Source: Apostichopus californicus (Eukaryota > Echinodermata > Holothuroidea > Aspidochirotida > Stichopodidae). From it: DNA of 21,584 nt. Of this stretch, positions 1 through 10,100 are shown piece after piece. The DNA lies in contig JAIPMN010101339.1 in the NCBI GenBank assembly GCA_020650975.1, positions 5,997 to 27,580 on the forward strand. Direction: 5' to 3'. The translations under genes were made by a program, and so were the position numbers. Under the pieces are notes generated by a model that did not search any database, was not told where the DNA came from, and saw only the letters and a list, made by a program, of their open reading frames with translations. The first letter of the stretch is position 1, and each line of letters starts with the position of its first letter.

Positions 1-5
1 TATAA

Positions 6-22
6 CCCCCCCCCCCCCCCCC
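6..22. repeat. Poly-C homopolymer (17 C)
   Basis: There is a run of 17 C near the left window edge, inside what should be the last intron of gene A. The matching site in copy 2 (about 12193-12215) is C-rich but interrupted. Its length could be a real microsatellite difference or a sequencing artefact. Confidence 0.8.
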
Positions 23-187
23 TTCCCCTCTCTCTAAATCATACAATGTTACTAATATGCCGTTCCCAACAAATTTAATCTCACCGGGGTTCTTGATATT
101 TACATTATGGATTATATTGTCAAAAGTCAAAATTTCTTACGTATAAAATGTGTGCTAACTTTATCGTATCATCTCTATTTGCTACAG

Positions 188-447
188 GAGACAGTCTTAC
201 GTATCATCACAACCGACCATTCACCACACGTGACCGTGACAACGATGCTTATGGTAGCAACTGTGCAACGAGTTACTATTATCATTATTATTGTTACTGT
301 AACTACTATAACGGTGCATGGTGGTACGGTTATTGTGCTCACTCGTCTCTCAACTCTCAATATGGCCAGAACAGTTTCTTTTGGTACCATCTGCCTTCCG
401 GTAATAGAAACATCAAATTTTCCGAGATGAAACTACTTCGGGTATGA
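188..447 (+). CDS. Gene A, terminal exon: C-terminal third of fibrinogen-related domain
   Basis: Only the last exon of this upstream gene lies in the window. It starts after a ctacag acceptor in phase 1 (g|ga giving Gly) and runs to TGA at 445-447, about 86 residues. It begins GDSLTYHHN and contains the FReD calcium-site motif D-R-D-N-D followed by NCA, then GAWWY, a Cys, a SLNSQYG segment (usual family form SNLNGxY) and an ending in KLLRV. This is the distal part of a fibrinogen C-terminal globe, the region that binds calcium and ligand in ficolin/tachylectin-type lectins. Fifteen codons (268-312) lie between NCA and GAWWY, where about 4-6 are usual. They are mostly Tyr with two extra Cys. 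The reading frame is open throughout. The exon is homologous to 12380-12633. Confidence 0.9.
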
Positions 448-1165
448 TGGCTAATCTGCTTATACTTAACAGGAAATAATCGTATGAACTAATAAAGCTC
501 TTCAACGATACACTAAATTTGTGTTTGTCAATACGCAGCTGGCATCTGATCCATAAACAAGTAATCTAATGGATCGCTATTCTATTGGTTGCAAGAAGGC
601 ACAAATAATTGATTTTGAAGTTGAGCTTTTTCGGTGAAAGAATCAAAATTAATATTAAAGGCATCTATTACTTCACAGTATTTAGTAACATACTTAAATT
701 TCAATTCAACAATATAAAAAAAAAAGTTGTTCATTAAAATATCATTTAATATTCTTTGTTGTAAGTCATTAACTAGTTCTATTTAGTATGTTGGAAAGAA
801 AACATTATTGCTTTATTCAATTTAAATGACATTGGAAGGCATTTTGACTACATTTGTTGATTATCAACAAATTTCAATAGAAAGTGTTTTATATGCCTGG
901 TCTAATGCGTAATGGATTTTACGCATCAGTTATAAAGAATACTATACTCTGTTTGAATTATTGGTAACACTTTTTATGTTAACGTCTTCATGATGGGTGT
1001 GACAAATCAGTTACTGTCATCCCAATATGTCTTCATACATGTCTGTATCTTTGTATAACTGTGTTCATACCCTAGTTTCTCTTTGTTTGATTTATGTTGG
1101 ACCGTAAGAGTGACCTAAACATAAACTTACGAATAAAAAGAACATTTCTTAATCAAACTTGGTGT
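448..1165 (+). other. 3' UTR of gene A
   Basis: This non-coding stretch runs from the TGA to just past the polyadenylation signal. It aligns with 12634-13350 downstream of gene B. The part from about 930 to 1190 is especially well conserved between the two copies, as expected for transcribed 3' sequence. The exact cleavage site cannot be read from sequence alone. Confidence 0.55.
1132..1137 (+). terminator. Polyadenylation signal AATAAA (gene A)
   Basis: A canonical AATAAA lies about 690 bp after the stop codon and is followed within 20-50 bp by a GT/T-rich stretch (ttggtgttctcgttttattt). Signal and downstream element are both kept in copy 2 at 13318. The distance implies a 3' UTR of about 0.7 kb. 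Confidence 0.6.
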
Positions 1166-1169
1166 TCTC

Positions 1170-3965
1170 GTTTTATTTTGATAAATATGTGGAGCTTCAC
1201 ACTGAAGTTTTGCGAGTATTTAAAAATTAATTGAATAGAAATGAACCAAAGATAGCAGGCAAATCTTGATCGGCTAATTATTATTATTAGTAGTAGTATT
1301 ATTATGATTATGGTAAACTATAAGTCATCGGTAGTTAGTATTTATTGTTCAACCAAACTTCGTTTAGAATAGTTTCAACGGGATAGAGATTGTCCGCACC
1401 TCTAACTCAACTATCACCATAGATCACATATTGCTCACAATATCGCTTAGGTCTGTGGAAGTAAGCTCAATTGAGGCGATTGTTGTTACTACAAGGACAT
1501 ACAAAGACATATTCATACCGAAACAGCTCAAAAGAATATCGTAGGTATTCAAACTGATTAAGACAATTAAACTGTCCCAGTCCCTTACGTTGAAATATAT
1601 TTATATCCTCACGGTACCGTTAAAAGAATTGTCTGGTAGCCCTTAGAAGTTACCTTACAAAACGATAAATAATTTTCCAAACATGTTTTAAAAATAAGAG
1701 ACCGCTAATGTTGCGTTTGACAGAGAAACGAGTTTTCCATCGTGTAGGATGGAAATTTCATATATACTTTGAACAGTACAGAACTTGACGTCAGCTTCGC
1801 AAATGCAGATTGTGACATGACCCACGCTCCATACAGTTCCTACAGTAACCACAACATAAACCGCGTTTGAATACAGATTAATTTCTTCCTTAATTTGCAG
1901 TGAATTTTCTTATAAATCATATTTGTTTTACAAAAATCGTTAAGAAGTCATATATGTAGTGCATAGGGAACTTCGCCGGGCTGTCTTTTTAACATTTTAT
2001 TTAGTTTATATGACGGAAATGAGAACGAATTATTCTTACGGTGATAATTCGCCGAATCCGCTGATTGAATATGGCCCTATACCCATATCCCCCTGATGCA
2101 CCCTTCATAGGAACTAAAGGCCTTCAGCCAAGACAAAACGTTGGAGCCGTAAAATATTATTTCTTTAGAGAAGACTTGCGGTCAATAAGAAATATCGGTG
2201 AACGCAACATAATGAATTCAGTACTTATTCATCATGGTCATAGCTATTATAGTAACTGTATGCATTACACTTTGTAACCCAAATATGAAACGTCTGTTTT
2301 AAATATGTTCAACGTAACACAAATAATATGTGCAATATTGTCGCCGTATTTGCCCAATCATAAATTGAGATATCAATGTAACTTCCCAATGTCAATTTCG
2401 TATGTAGCTTATTCTAACTAGCCATGCATTACTCAAAGCATCCACATCTGACATTACTTATGTTCATTGTACTATTTTTGTGTTCCAATCCTCCTCTGGA
2501 CACGATTATACTGGGATCAAACATCTGGTCCTTTAGTTTATATATGTTTTAAAATACATTTTGTTTCCCACAAACTACTCTCCCCTCAAATCAATCCCGA
2601 TGATAGAGTGGGTGTAGTTAATAGATGATAAACTTTATAACTAACGTAAAAACGCTCAAAGTTTCTATCAAATTACTGCAAATAATTCCCTCTGAAGAAA
2701 TCGCCGAATTGAAATGTATGTCTCCAAAGAGTGCAATGTTTGCCCACAGATGAAGTCCAACACCACAGTTTGTACTGCTAGCATTCGTATCGATGCGCAA
2801 TAGACTATACCGGGAAATGCTAACAACAACTTCCTTTCCCAACGTTGGCATCAGTGAGGGAGGCCGTTGATAAATCATCGCATATGCATTATAATCATTT
2901 ATACTTCCGAAAACATATAGCTGTGTAACGTCGTGGTCCATGTTCTAACTAGTGTAACGCTAGTATTACTTTTCATGTCACTGAAGTATAATATTCAGTT
3001 TTAATTAGATTGAGCAAAAGATAGTTCACCTTGAAGGTAACATTGAAAACCGCTTGATACCCCGGTAGCGTGTATATATCGAGCTGAGAAATTAGATCAC
3101 AGATGCCATCTTTACTCTGTTTGACAAATAGTTAAGAAAGTTTTGGCAGAAGAAAACCTGGGCATGACTACTAATCCAAGATCTTTCACTGATATATAAA
3201 CTCTCTTCCTCGGTCCAATTACCTTGCACAAGTTTAAACGATGAAGGTAACAGTGGGAAACCTCAGTTACATAATGCATTGTAACATAATGCATGGGTAC
3301 GAAAATCAGCACATTAACTTCACTGCGCTGTACCACTCAGGTATGTGCGTGTCAATGGGACGTTGACCACATAGTCATGACTGACAAGCCGAGACTAAAT
3401 TGGCTGCTTTACAGACACAATTTACGGTATCGAAACATGTCTTCCGTCCTAAGATTTGTATTAGCCTTACTTTCCATTGGAGATTATTTGAGGTATTGCA
3501 ATATGTAATAATCAGTTACGTACGAATTCTTTTTGATAGTCATAATAAGTGGCTTACGTTAAATTCAAAGTTTACAATGTTTAGGTACTGCTGTAGACCT
3601 CTGTGGCTGTGTACAAGCAGGTGTTTGTTAAACGACTTCTAGATATATACCATTACTACCTTGTTATACTTTTTTATGATTACATAAACTTTTTTATTGC
3701 TATTATTATTAATACTATTATCATGTTTTGCTTTGATTGGTTATAACTCTTGTATATGTGTTCTTTGGCTGCGATTTTTTTATATATACACCCGAAAGCT
3801 TCGGTTGTATTACGATTATGTTCTTTCAATTATTTAATATATTGACAAGATGGTCTTGGCCTTGATCCGAATAGTCACAAGATCTATAGCCTATGGAAAC
3901 GGCATGGTATCTCTTTTACCCGTAACTAAACTGAACACAACTTATGATAACATTACTTTTTGAAA
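1170..3965. other. Intergenic spacer between genes A and B
   Basis: I see no convincing intact gene here. The spacer is AT-rich with a TTA/TAG microsatellite around 1279-1311 that is shorter in copy 2. It includes open stretches whose frame is interrupted between copies (plus 2012-2277, minus 2618-2941) and a candidate minus-strand exon at 3025-3111. The first part probably still lies within or just beyond the transcription termination zone of gene A. Confidence 0.5.
3025..3111 (-). other. Candidate minus-strand exon, unknown product
   Basis: Read on the minus strand, an 87-nt phase-0 segment lies between an acceptor-like aaacag and a donor-like aag|gtgaac. It would encode 29 residues including DGICDLISQLDIYTLPGYQ. 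The matching segment in copy 2 (about 15204-15290) differs at two bases, both silent third-position changes, and keeps both splice-like borders. A phase-compatible continuation exists at about 2618-2913 in copy 1, but it is broken in copy 2 by a TGA and a 2-nt deletion. It may be the relic of another gene duplicated with the unit. I do not recognise the family. Confidence 0.25.
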
Positions 3966-4103
3966 AGCCAAAAACGTTGTGGCATCAGCTTTCTACCGTA
4001 CTCTCCTACTTCCTTGTAACTCCTCGTCACCGTCAGAATAAAAATACTTAAAATACTTCATTACTACTTCAGACGAGCAGCAAACGTAACCTCTTCCATC
4101 ACG
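3966..4103 (+). promoter_or_regulatory. Conserved promoter-proximal block and 5' UTR of gene B
   Basis: The 138 bp before the ATG match 16149-16285 with only about six differences, whereas the adjoining upstream DNA is clearly more divergent and has indels. Inside lies a TATA-like ataaaa at 4038-4043 and, about 33 bp downstream, an initiator-like ttcaga with A at 4071. That would give a 5' UTR of about 33 nt. In copy 2 the TATA-like element reads aatagaaata, which is weaker. The start site is inferred from motifs and spacing only. Confidence 0.4.
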
Positions 4104-4187
4104 ATGCTGTGTGTTGTTCGTTTTACGGCCTTTGCCGTAATTTTACTTATTTCGTTAACAACGAAGAACGCTGTCTCACAAGAACTG
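4104..4187 (+). CDS. Gene B exon 1: signal peptide
   Basis: The 28 codons start [19 protein letters not shown] basic residue (R6) precedes a hydrophobic core (about residues 7-18), and a likely signal-peptidase site follows A-V-S at residue 25, before QE. The protein should therefore be secreted. The donor is ctg|gtgagt at 4188, a near-ideal consensus, leaving phase 0. The start is supported by the conserved 5' block, by the signal peptide itself and by conservation of the ATG in copy 2. Confidence 0.8.
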
Positions 4188-7100
4188 GTGAGTTGAATTT
4201 TTAAATATACATTTCTTTCGAAACAAAAAGTTAACATTCCGGGTAGAGTATTTCAAGAAATCTTGATTTGGCAAAAAACAAGAGTGATAACTTAGTCTAG
4301 AAGACTGGTCTATTCGTATACATTGCTGCATTTAGACCGTATTGGTTCGAAATTTTATTATGAATTCCATTTTGCAAAAGACAGTACTTACGAAGTGTCA
4401 CAAACATTTGCTTCAATTGTTACATACAGTATATTTTGTCTTCAGCATATAGTGGCAACTGTGACGTGGATCAGAGAACTAGTTAAATTAAATAACTATA
4501 TCGACAATAACTATGATTCTCCACCACCTAGACAACATCGATAACGTATATTGTTATCCGTAGCACCCTTTTGGATGCATGCTTTTCATGTAATAGTGAT
4601 TCAATTTGGTTTAATTTAAGCAGCCTTTACTACCTTCCAAAATTCAAACTACACACAGAATCGTTACAAATTTTAAATCTGAATTTGCGTCAGTAACGGT
4701 ACTATCTTTCTGTTTGCCTATTTGACCAGAAAGGATTTTCTTTCAATATGAAAGTGGTGCAATCTATCTGATAATTAAACTTTGCCAGTTTTATTTTATT
4801 AAAATAAGTACATACAAATCAAATGTTCTAAATGATTTGCTGAAAATATTGGATTCAAAGCAGAGATGTGCCGATTGAATGAGAACTTACATCATGTTTG
4901 GTTATTACGTTGGCTGCATTGAATCAAACAACCTTTAGCAGTTCATATATTAGTTGTATTCGTTATTATTATTTACTTTGGACAGTAAGGAAATTGATTA
5001 GTTACAACAATTTAAAATTATCAAAGAACATTGCCAGTTATTATCTTAGACAGAGAAACTTGAATATAATGCATCGTTTTTAAGAAGCTATTTGTAGCTT
5101 AAAACAAAACCGAATATATACATGTCTCCCGTATATCACTATCTTATAAAAACAGATATTTGTATATTCATTCAATCAATTTTGTTTGGTTATATCTTTA
5201 ATAACACTTATTTCGTTTCCTCCGTTACTTGAGACTGATCGAGATATGTTGTTTTTTAATTTTTACATTCGTTTTAAATTTTTTATTAAAATATTTAGTT
5301 CCTTAGTTATTCCTATATCAATGAAAGACTACTTAAATTAACTATGTGAATCTTTTTGGCAAAAATATCGGTCATTTTCATTGGTCACAAAGTTTTATCG
5401 TTTTCATTAAACACAATCATTTTTCATTGCAAATACGTTAATATCATCATTCTTATAATTATATATATGCTTTCATTGAAAAATGGTTGTTTATTGACTT
5501 CAGGTAGGTTAAAATAAAGAAACTGCAGTACATAATTCAATGTAACATGGAAGATATCTTTTCTTTTCCAAACAATAATGAGTAATTGATTTGATCATTT
5601 CAAAATTTGTATACAAATTTTAACATCCGAATTTCCTTTACAAAGTACCGGGTATGTAAGTTACCAACTCGAAGAAGTATATCCCAGTAAGTAGGGCATT
5701 GCATTTAACATCCTACAAAAATTCTTCTCTTGTATCATTCCTAAAACAACTTTTAATTCCTCTGTAAACGAACGCAAGTATTTCTCTCATTCATTGCGTA
5801 CAACGTTTGATATTATTGGTAAACTAGCGTGAAATTAAACCCTAAATTTTTTTAGCAACAGTTACAACTAGTATTTTCTTGTGGCAGATCGCACTGATAG
5901 TATTGATTATAGATATGTAATACATCATATAACACTCCGTCAAGAATGACATTTTGTACCTCTTCTAAAGTACTTTCTGATTTGAATGCAGGTTAAACAT
6001 GTGATATTATTCTTTGGCGACCCAAGTAATTGTTGCAACGTATTACGATATAGTGAATGCACAATTTTGATCCTCTAAGTTTGAATAAACAATTTATAAC
6101 AAGTTACTTTTTCAAATGTTAAGCAATTTTTTTATCATGTGAAACAAATATATTGCAGTTCAATCTACTTAATAAGATATCTTATATAACGGAACGTATA
6201 GTTACTAGAACTACGTGATTGAGAGGTTTACGATCTTCTAATGGATTTCAACAAGACGATACTTAAGAATGAGTAACATTTTCTTAAAGTGAAACATTTG
6301 GTAACAAATATTTAAAATTTATATATTATTAACATCATCTCTGATAATGGTATTGCAGCTGTAAATTGGCCTTTGCTTCGTAGTAATCTAGTTTGTGTTA
6401 ATTGTATATATCACATTTTAGGTAATTCGGGTGTTTTATTAAGAATAAACACTGTTTAAATATCAACTTTTATAATTATTATATATAATAATATTATTAT
6501 TATATATATATATATATATATATAATCGTTTCAACTAACTTTTCCCTTCTTTTATTACAGAATGCCCGACAAACTCCCCTCAGGGATATGGACAGCCAAA
6601 TTCCACGTATGTATTATTTTGCCATTTAATATCCTAACAACTATTGAACAACTTTATAGCAAACTCTGATCGATTATTGCAAACATATTTTCTTTAGTCA
6701 AATAAATGTACATTTTTATTCTTACACCAATCACGTTGCTTTTTTCTTCATTGTTATATTTGTTATTTAACTAAAAGCTCGACGAGGTTTATCAACCCCT
6801 ATGGAGATTATTCTATAAAACATCAGTTTATTTTTCAGGAAAGAAATAAATATTATTTAGCTTGGTGACTTTTTGTTTTGTTTTGTTTTCATTTATTGAT
6901 ATTAATTACGAAACTACAATTGTTTTCAAATTCTGTGTTAAATGAATTTGAGCAGCTCTAAAATATTTAAAAACACATTAATTTTATATCGTGTGGACCC
7001 ACACAGCGTTTTTGTTCATGTTTATAATGTTATGCGATATTAATGTTGATTCTGACCCAATACTGTTATGAACATAATAACTATAATTACATCAAGAAAT

Positions 7101-10100
7101 CAATCATGCACCACGCTGATGAGAATTTTACTAAATATTAGCATTGTATTGATAAATGTTAACGTTGTTTTTAACGGTTGGACCGATAGGAATTATTCAT
7201 ATCGTCGCGTTTCCAATCTTCTCTATTTGTTGTGCTTTCATATGCTGAAGTCGGTTTCATTTTCTTTAAATCGCTTAAAACATTTTCCATTCTTCGCCAA
7301 TAGTATTGAATGCAACGTCTGCATCATAAATGCAAACACTAACACTTTGTTTGTAAATTTCTAGTTTAATCTTCTTTTCATTCATGTATGGTAATGTGAA
7401 AACATCTCCCTATATAAATTACTCATTATTAATTAAGAGCTATATAAATGATTTGTTTCACAGAGTCCTATTTCTTTTACGGTCAATCCGAGCTTCCCGT
7501 AGACTGTTACGATGCTATGCACCAATGTTCCTCCTCTGTCGACAGCGGCGTCTACCTTATCAAACCCGCTGGTTATCAGGAACCATTTGAAGCTTACTGC
7601 GATAATAGCTTAGAAAATGGTGGATGGACGGTATGTAATTTAATATTTCCTATTTCCAAGTTAGTATAAATATTCTTTTTCTTTTACTTGGGGAGTTGGA
7701 GATAGCAAACTTACCAACTCTCATCACTTGAAAGTTACGTCAAATAGATGCCTTAATAACTGCCATTGAGAGTGTATTATGTGCTTTTCAGTTCAACGTG
7801 TCTGGTCATTGCACGAAAATGTATTTAATTCCTTTGCTCAACCGCTGAAGAAAGATGAAATTGGCCGGTTTGGGTTGAAACAACTTTTCATCTTAATGAT
7901 TTTAATTTTCGATTATATTAGTTACGAAAACAATAGTTGAAATAATAAAATTGTTCGTTAGTTCGTTATAGCCAGGCTAATATTATTATTTTGTTCGAAT
8001 TATTGAATAGTAATTTTGGTTTTCTTTCATGTGTGAAAAGCATTGACATATCATGAAGTGTGAAGGGGCGACGAATCGTTTATATTAAAATGAATGATTA
8101 AAACCTAAATTAATTATCTTCATTGCGGGAAAAACTGCGTTAGTCTGATTGCCTGCAAATATCTTCTTTTGATTAACGTATGGTTAGTTTAAACTCATCA
8201 TAAATGCTTGCTCCAAAACTTGAAGAAAAAAAACACTTCTTTAAAACTAGTTATATCTGGTTTGTCAACAGGTACTGCAACGTCGACTGGATGGATCAAT
8301 TGACTTTAATCGAAAATGGGAGGAATATGAGGCTGGATTTGGATTTCTCTCAAATGAGTTTTGGCTTGGAAATGATAGAATTGCATATCTAACAAACCAG
8401 AGAACTTACCAACTTCGAATTGAAATGACAAAAGCAGATGGCTCCATGTTTAACTTGTCATACGACGACTTTCGCATCAGTGATGGCTACAGTAACTATA
8501 AGCTCGTCAGTGTCGGACAGGCTAATCTAACGTCAGGTACGTTGTTGTTCTATACCATTTATAGTAGTGCCGTTAAAAGCAACATGGGTCGTTTGCTATT
8601 TTCTTTGACCATCAATTGTACACAATCACTTGAATAGAAACTTTACTTTGTTAGTTTGCTGCAGTATTTAATATGACAACATATCAAAATTTCTTACGAA
8701 AGTGATCAATGACTTAATATAGAAAACTTAAACACATAGTAGAAGAAATACAATTTTAATCAGACGTACCTTGCTCAATATACCTTCCACTGAAAACTCG
8801 GGACTAAAGTTATTCATGAACTGTGAACTAAGTTTTCATTGGAAAATAACTGTTATAATTTATCTTATTCAAGAACAGACAATTGTGATTCAACTGTTGC
8901 AATCCAGACTTTGGTGATCCAACCAAACAGTATTTGGACTACCATCATTTTGTTTACCATCATTTACTACATGGACTGTTGCATACGCACTAATTTATTT
9001 GTGATTTCTATAAAATACTTTGTTCAGTGAAACCATATTTTCATGCTATGTTTTTTATTGCAGACGTCACTATCACTTTGTGTCCAACCAACAAAGTGTT
9101 TGGCAACTGTACTTGTGAGGGCACTTGTTCTGACCCGGACGGTTGCACTAATTCCTGCAACAGTGGATCAACAGCATGTGTTTGCCCTTCTGGTTACCTG
9201 ATGGACGGTGATACTTGTCAACCCGTACAAGAGTGTGGATGTTACCTGTCTGGAGCCAATGACGGCAGGGGAATAGTTTTGCCGGTAGGGTGTACCCTCG
9301 TTAATTTATAACAAATGTCCAACATATCATCAAAACTGAAATTAACCTCAAAAATTGTGGTCTGTCGATCGAAGTCATTGATAATTCCCAAATCGTAATC
9401 ATCGAATGCTTAATATATATTTGATATAGAACAGGTTTTACATGTTAATTAGACGCGCGATTTGCATTGTTCCTGTGTCATTAGATAACTTTATTTCAAG
9501 ACGGTGTGTAATTATCCTCTTCGAGCTAGCTGGCTGTGTTTATTTGTTGTTTTTAGAAACGTTTTGCCGGTAAGGTTCACCCTCGTTGATTAATAACAAA
9601 TATCTAAAATATCATACTGATATTAACTTCAATAGTTGTGTTCCGTCGAACAAAGTCATTGAATCATTTCCAATCGTTAACATCGAATACTTCATTTTTT
9701 TGATATAGCACATGTTTGCATGTTAATTATACGGAAGATTTGCTTTGTTCTTGTGTCATTAGATATCTTTAGTTCAAAAAGGTGTGTAATTATCCTCTTC
9801 GAGCTAGCTGGCTGTGTTTATTTGATTTTTGTTAGTTTGGGGCAATGCTTCATTATAATTGTGATTTAATTTTATGTACATTTTACTTACAAATGTAGTT
9901 TGAAATTAATTCATCAAAGTTCTGTTTATCAACTGCAGGAGGGAGAGGAATACATTGCTCCCAATTGTCAGAGCAGATGTTCCTGCAGTAATGGTCGGTT
10001 AGATTGCGATGACAGCTATCAGTGCCACCCTAACGCAATATGTGAAGAAAGAGACGATCTCTTGCAGTGTTACTGTAATGCAGGGTACACGGGAAACGGT

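Larger units (their letters stand above)
1..9068 (+). repeat. Tandem unit, copy 1 (about 12.2 kb period)
   Basis: This segment recurs in the same order and orientation from 12188 to the window end. Matching landmarks are the terminal FReD exon (188 and 12380), the AATAAA (1132 and 13318), the signal-peptide ATG (4104 and 16286), exon 2 (6561 and 18933), exon 3 (7464 and 19798), exon 4 (8272 and 20608) and the start of exon 5 (9064 and 21580). Introns differ by substitutions and indels, while exons are closer to identical. The copy is bounded only by the window edges, so the real duplication may be longer and the array may have more members. Confidence 0.95.

Noticed and set aside
107..430. 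107-residue open frame overlapping the gene A terminal exon, and the antisense frame at 175-390
   Set aside because: Both are shadows of the real exon frame at 188-447; they carry no FReD motifs, and the plus-strand one ignores the acceptor.
2618..2941. Minus-strand 107-codon frame as an intact gene
   Set aside because: The copy 2 homologue has a TGA and a 2-nt deletion, and I recognise no domain. Kept only as supporting context for a possible relic.
3293..3642. Plus-strand open frames with a shared VMTDKPRL stretch
   Set aside because: Flanking sequence is frame-shifted between copies, there is no domain and no splice signals, so it is most likely chance in duplicated DNA.
4323..4544. Open frame in intron 1 as an extra exon
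   Set aside because: One-base indels shift it in copy 2 and the acceptor-like cttcag is changed to cgtgag there; exon 1 to exon 2 phases already fit without it.
7068..7364. 98-codon open frame in intron 2
   Set aside because: It is AT-rich and low-complexity, with its frame not maintained at 19405-19728 and no recognisable domain.
9276..9835. Transposon ends as the origin of the intron 5 repeat
   Set aside because: The two units are direct repeats starting in coding sequence, without inverted ends, so simple tandem duplication explains them better.
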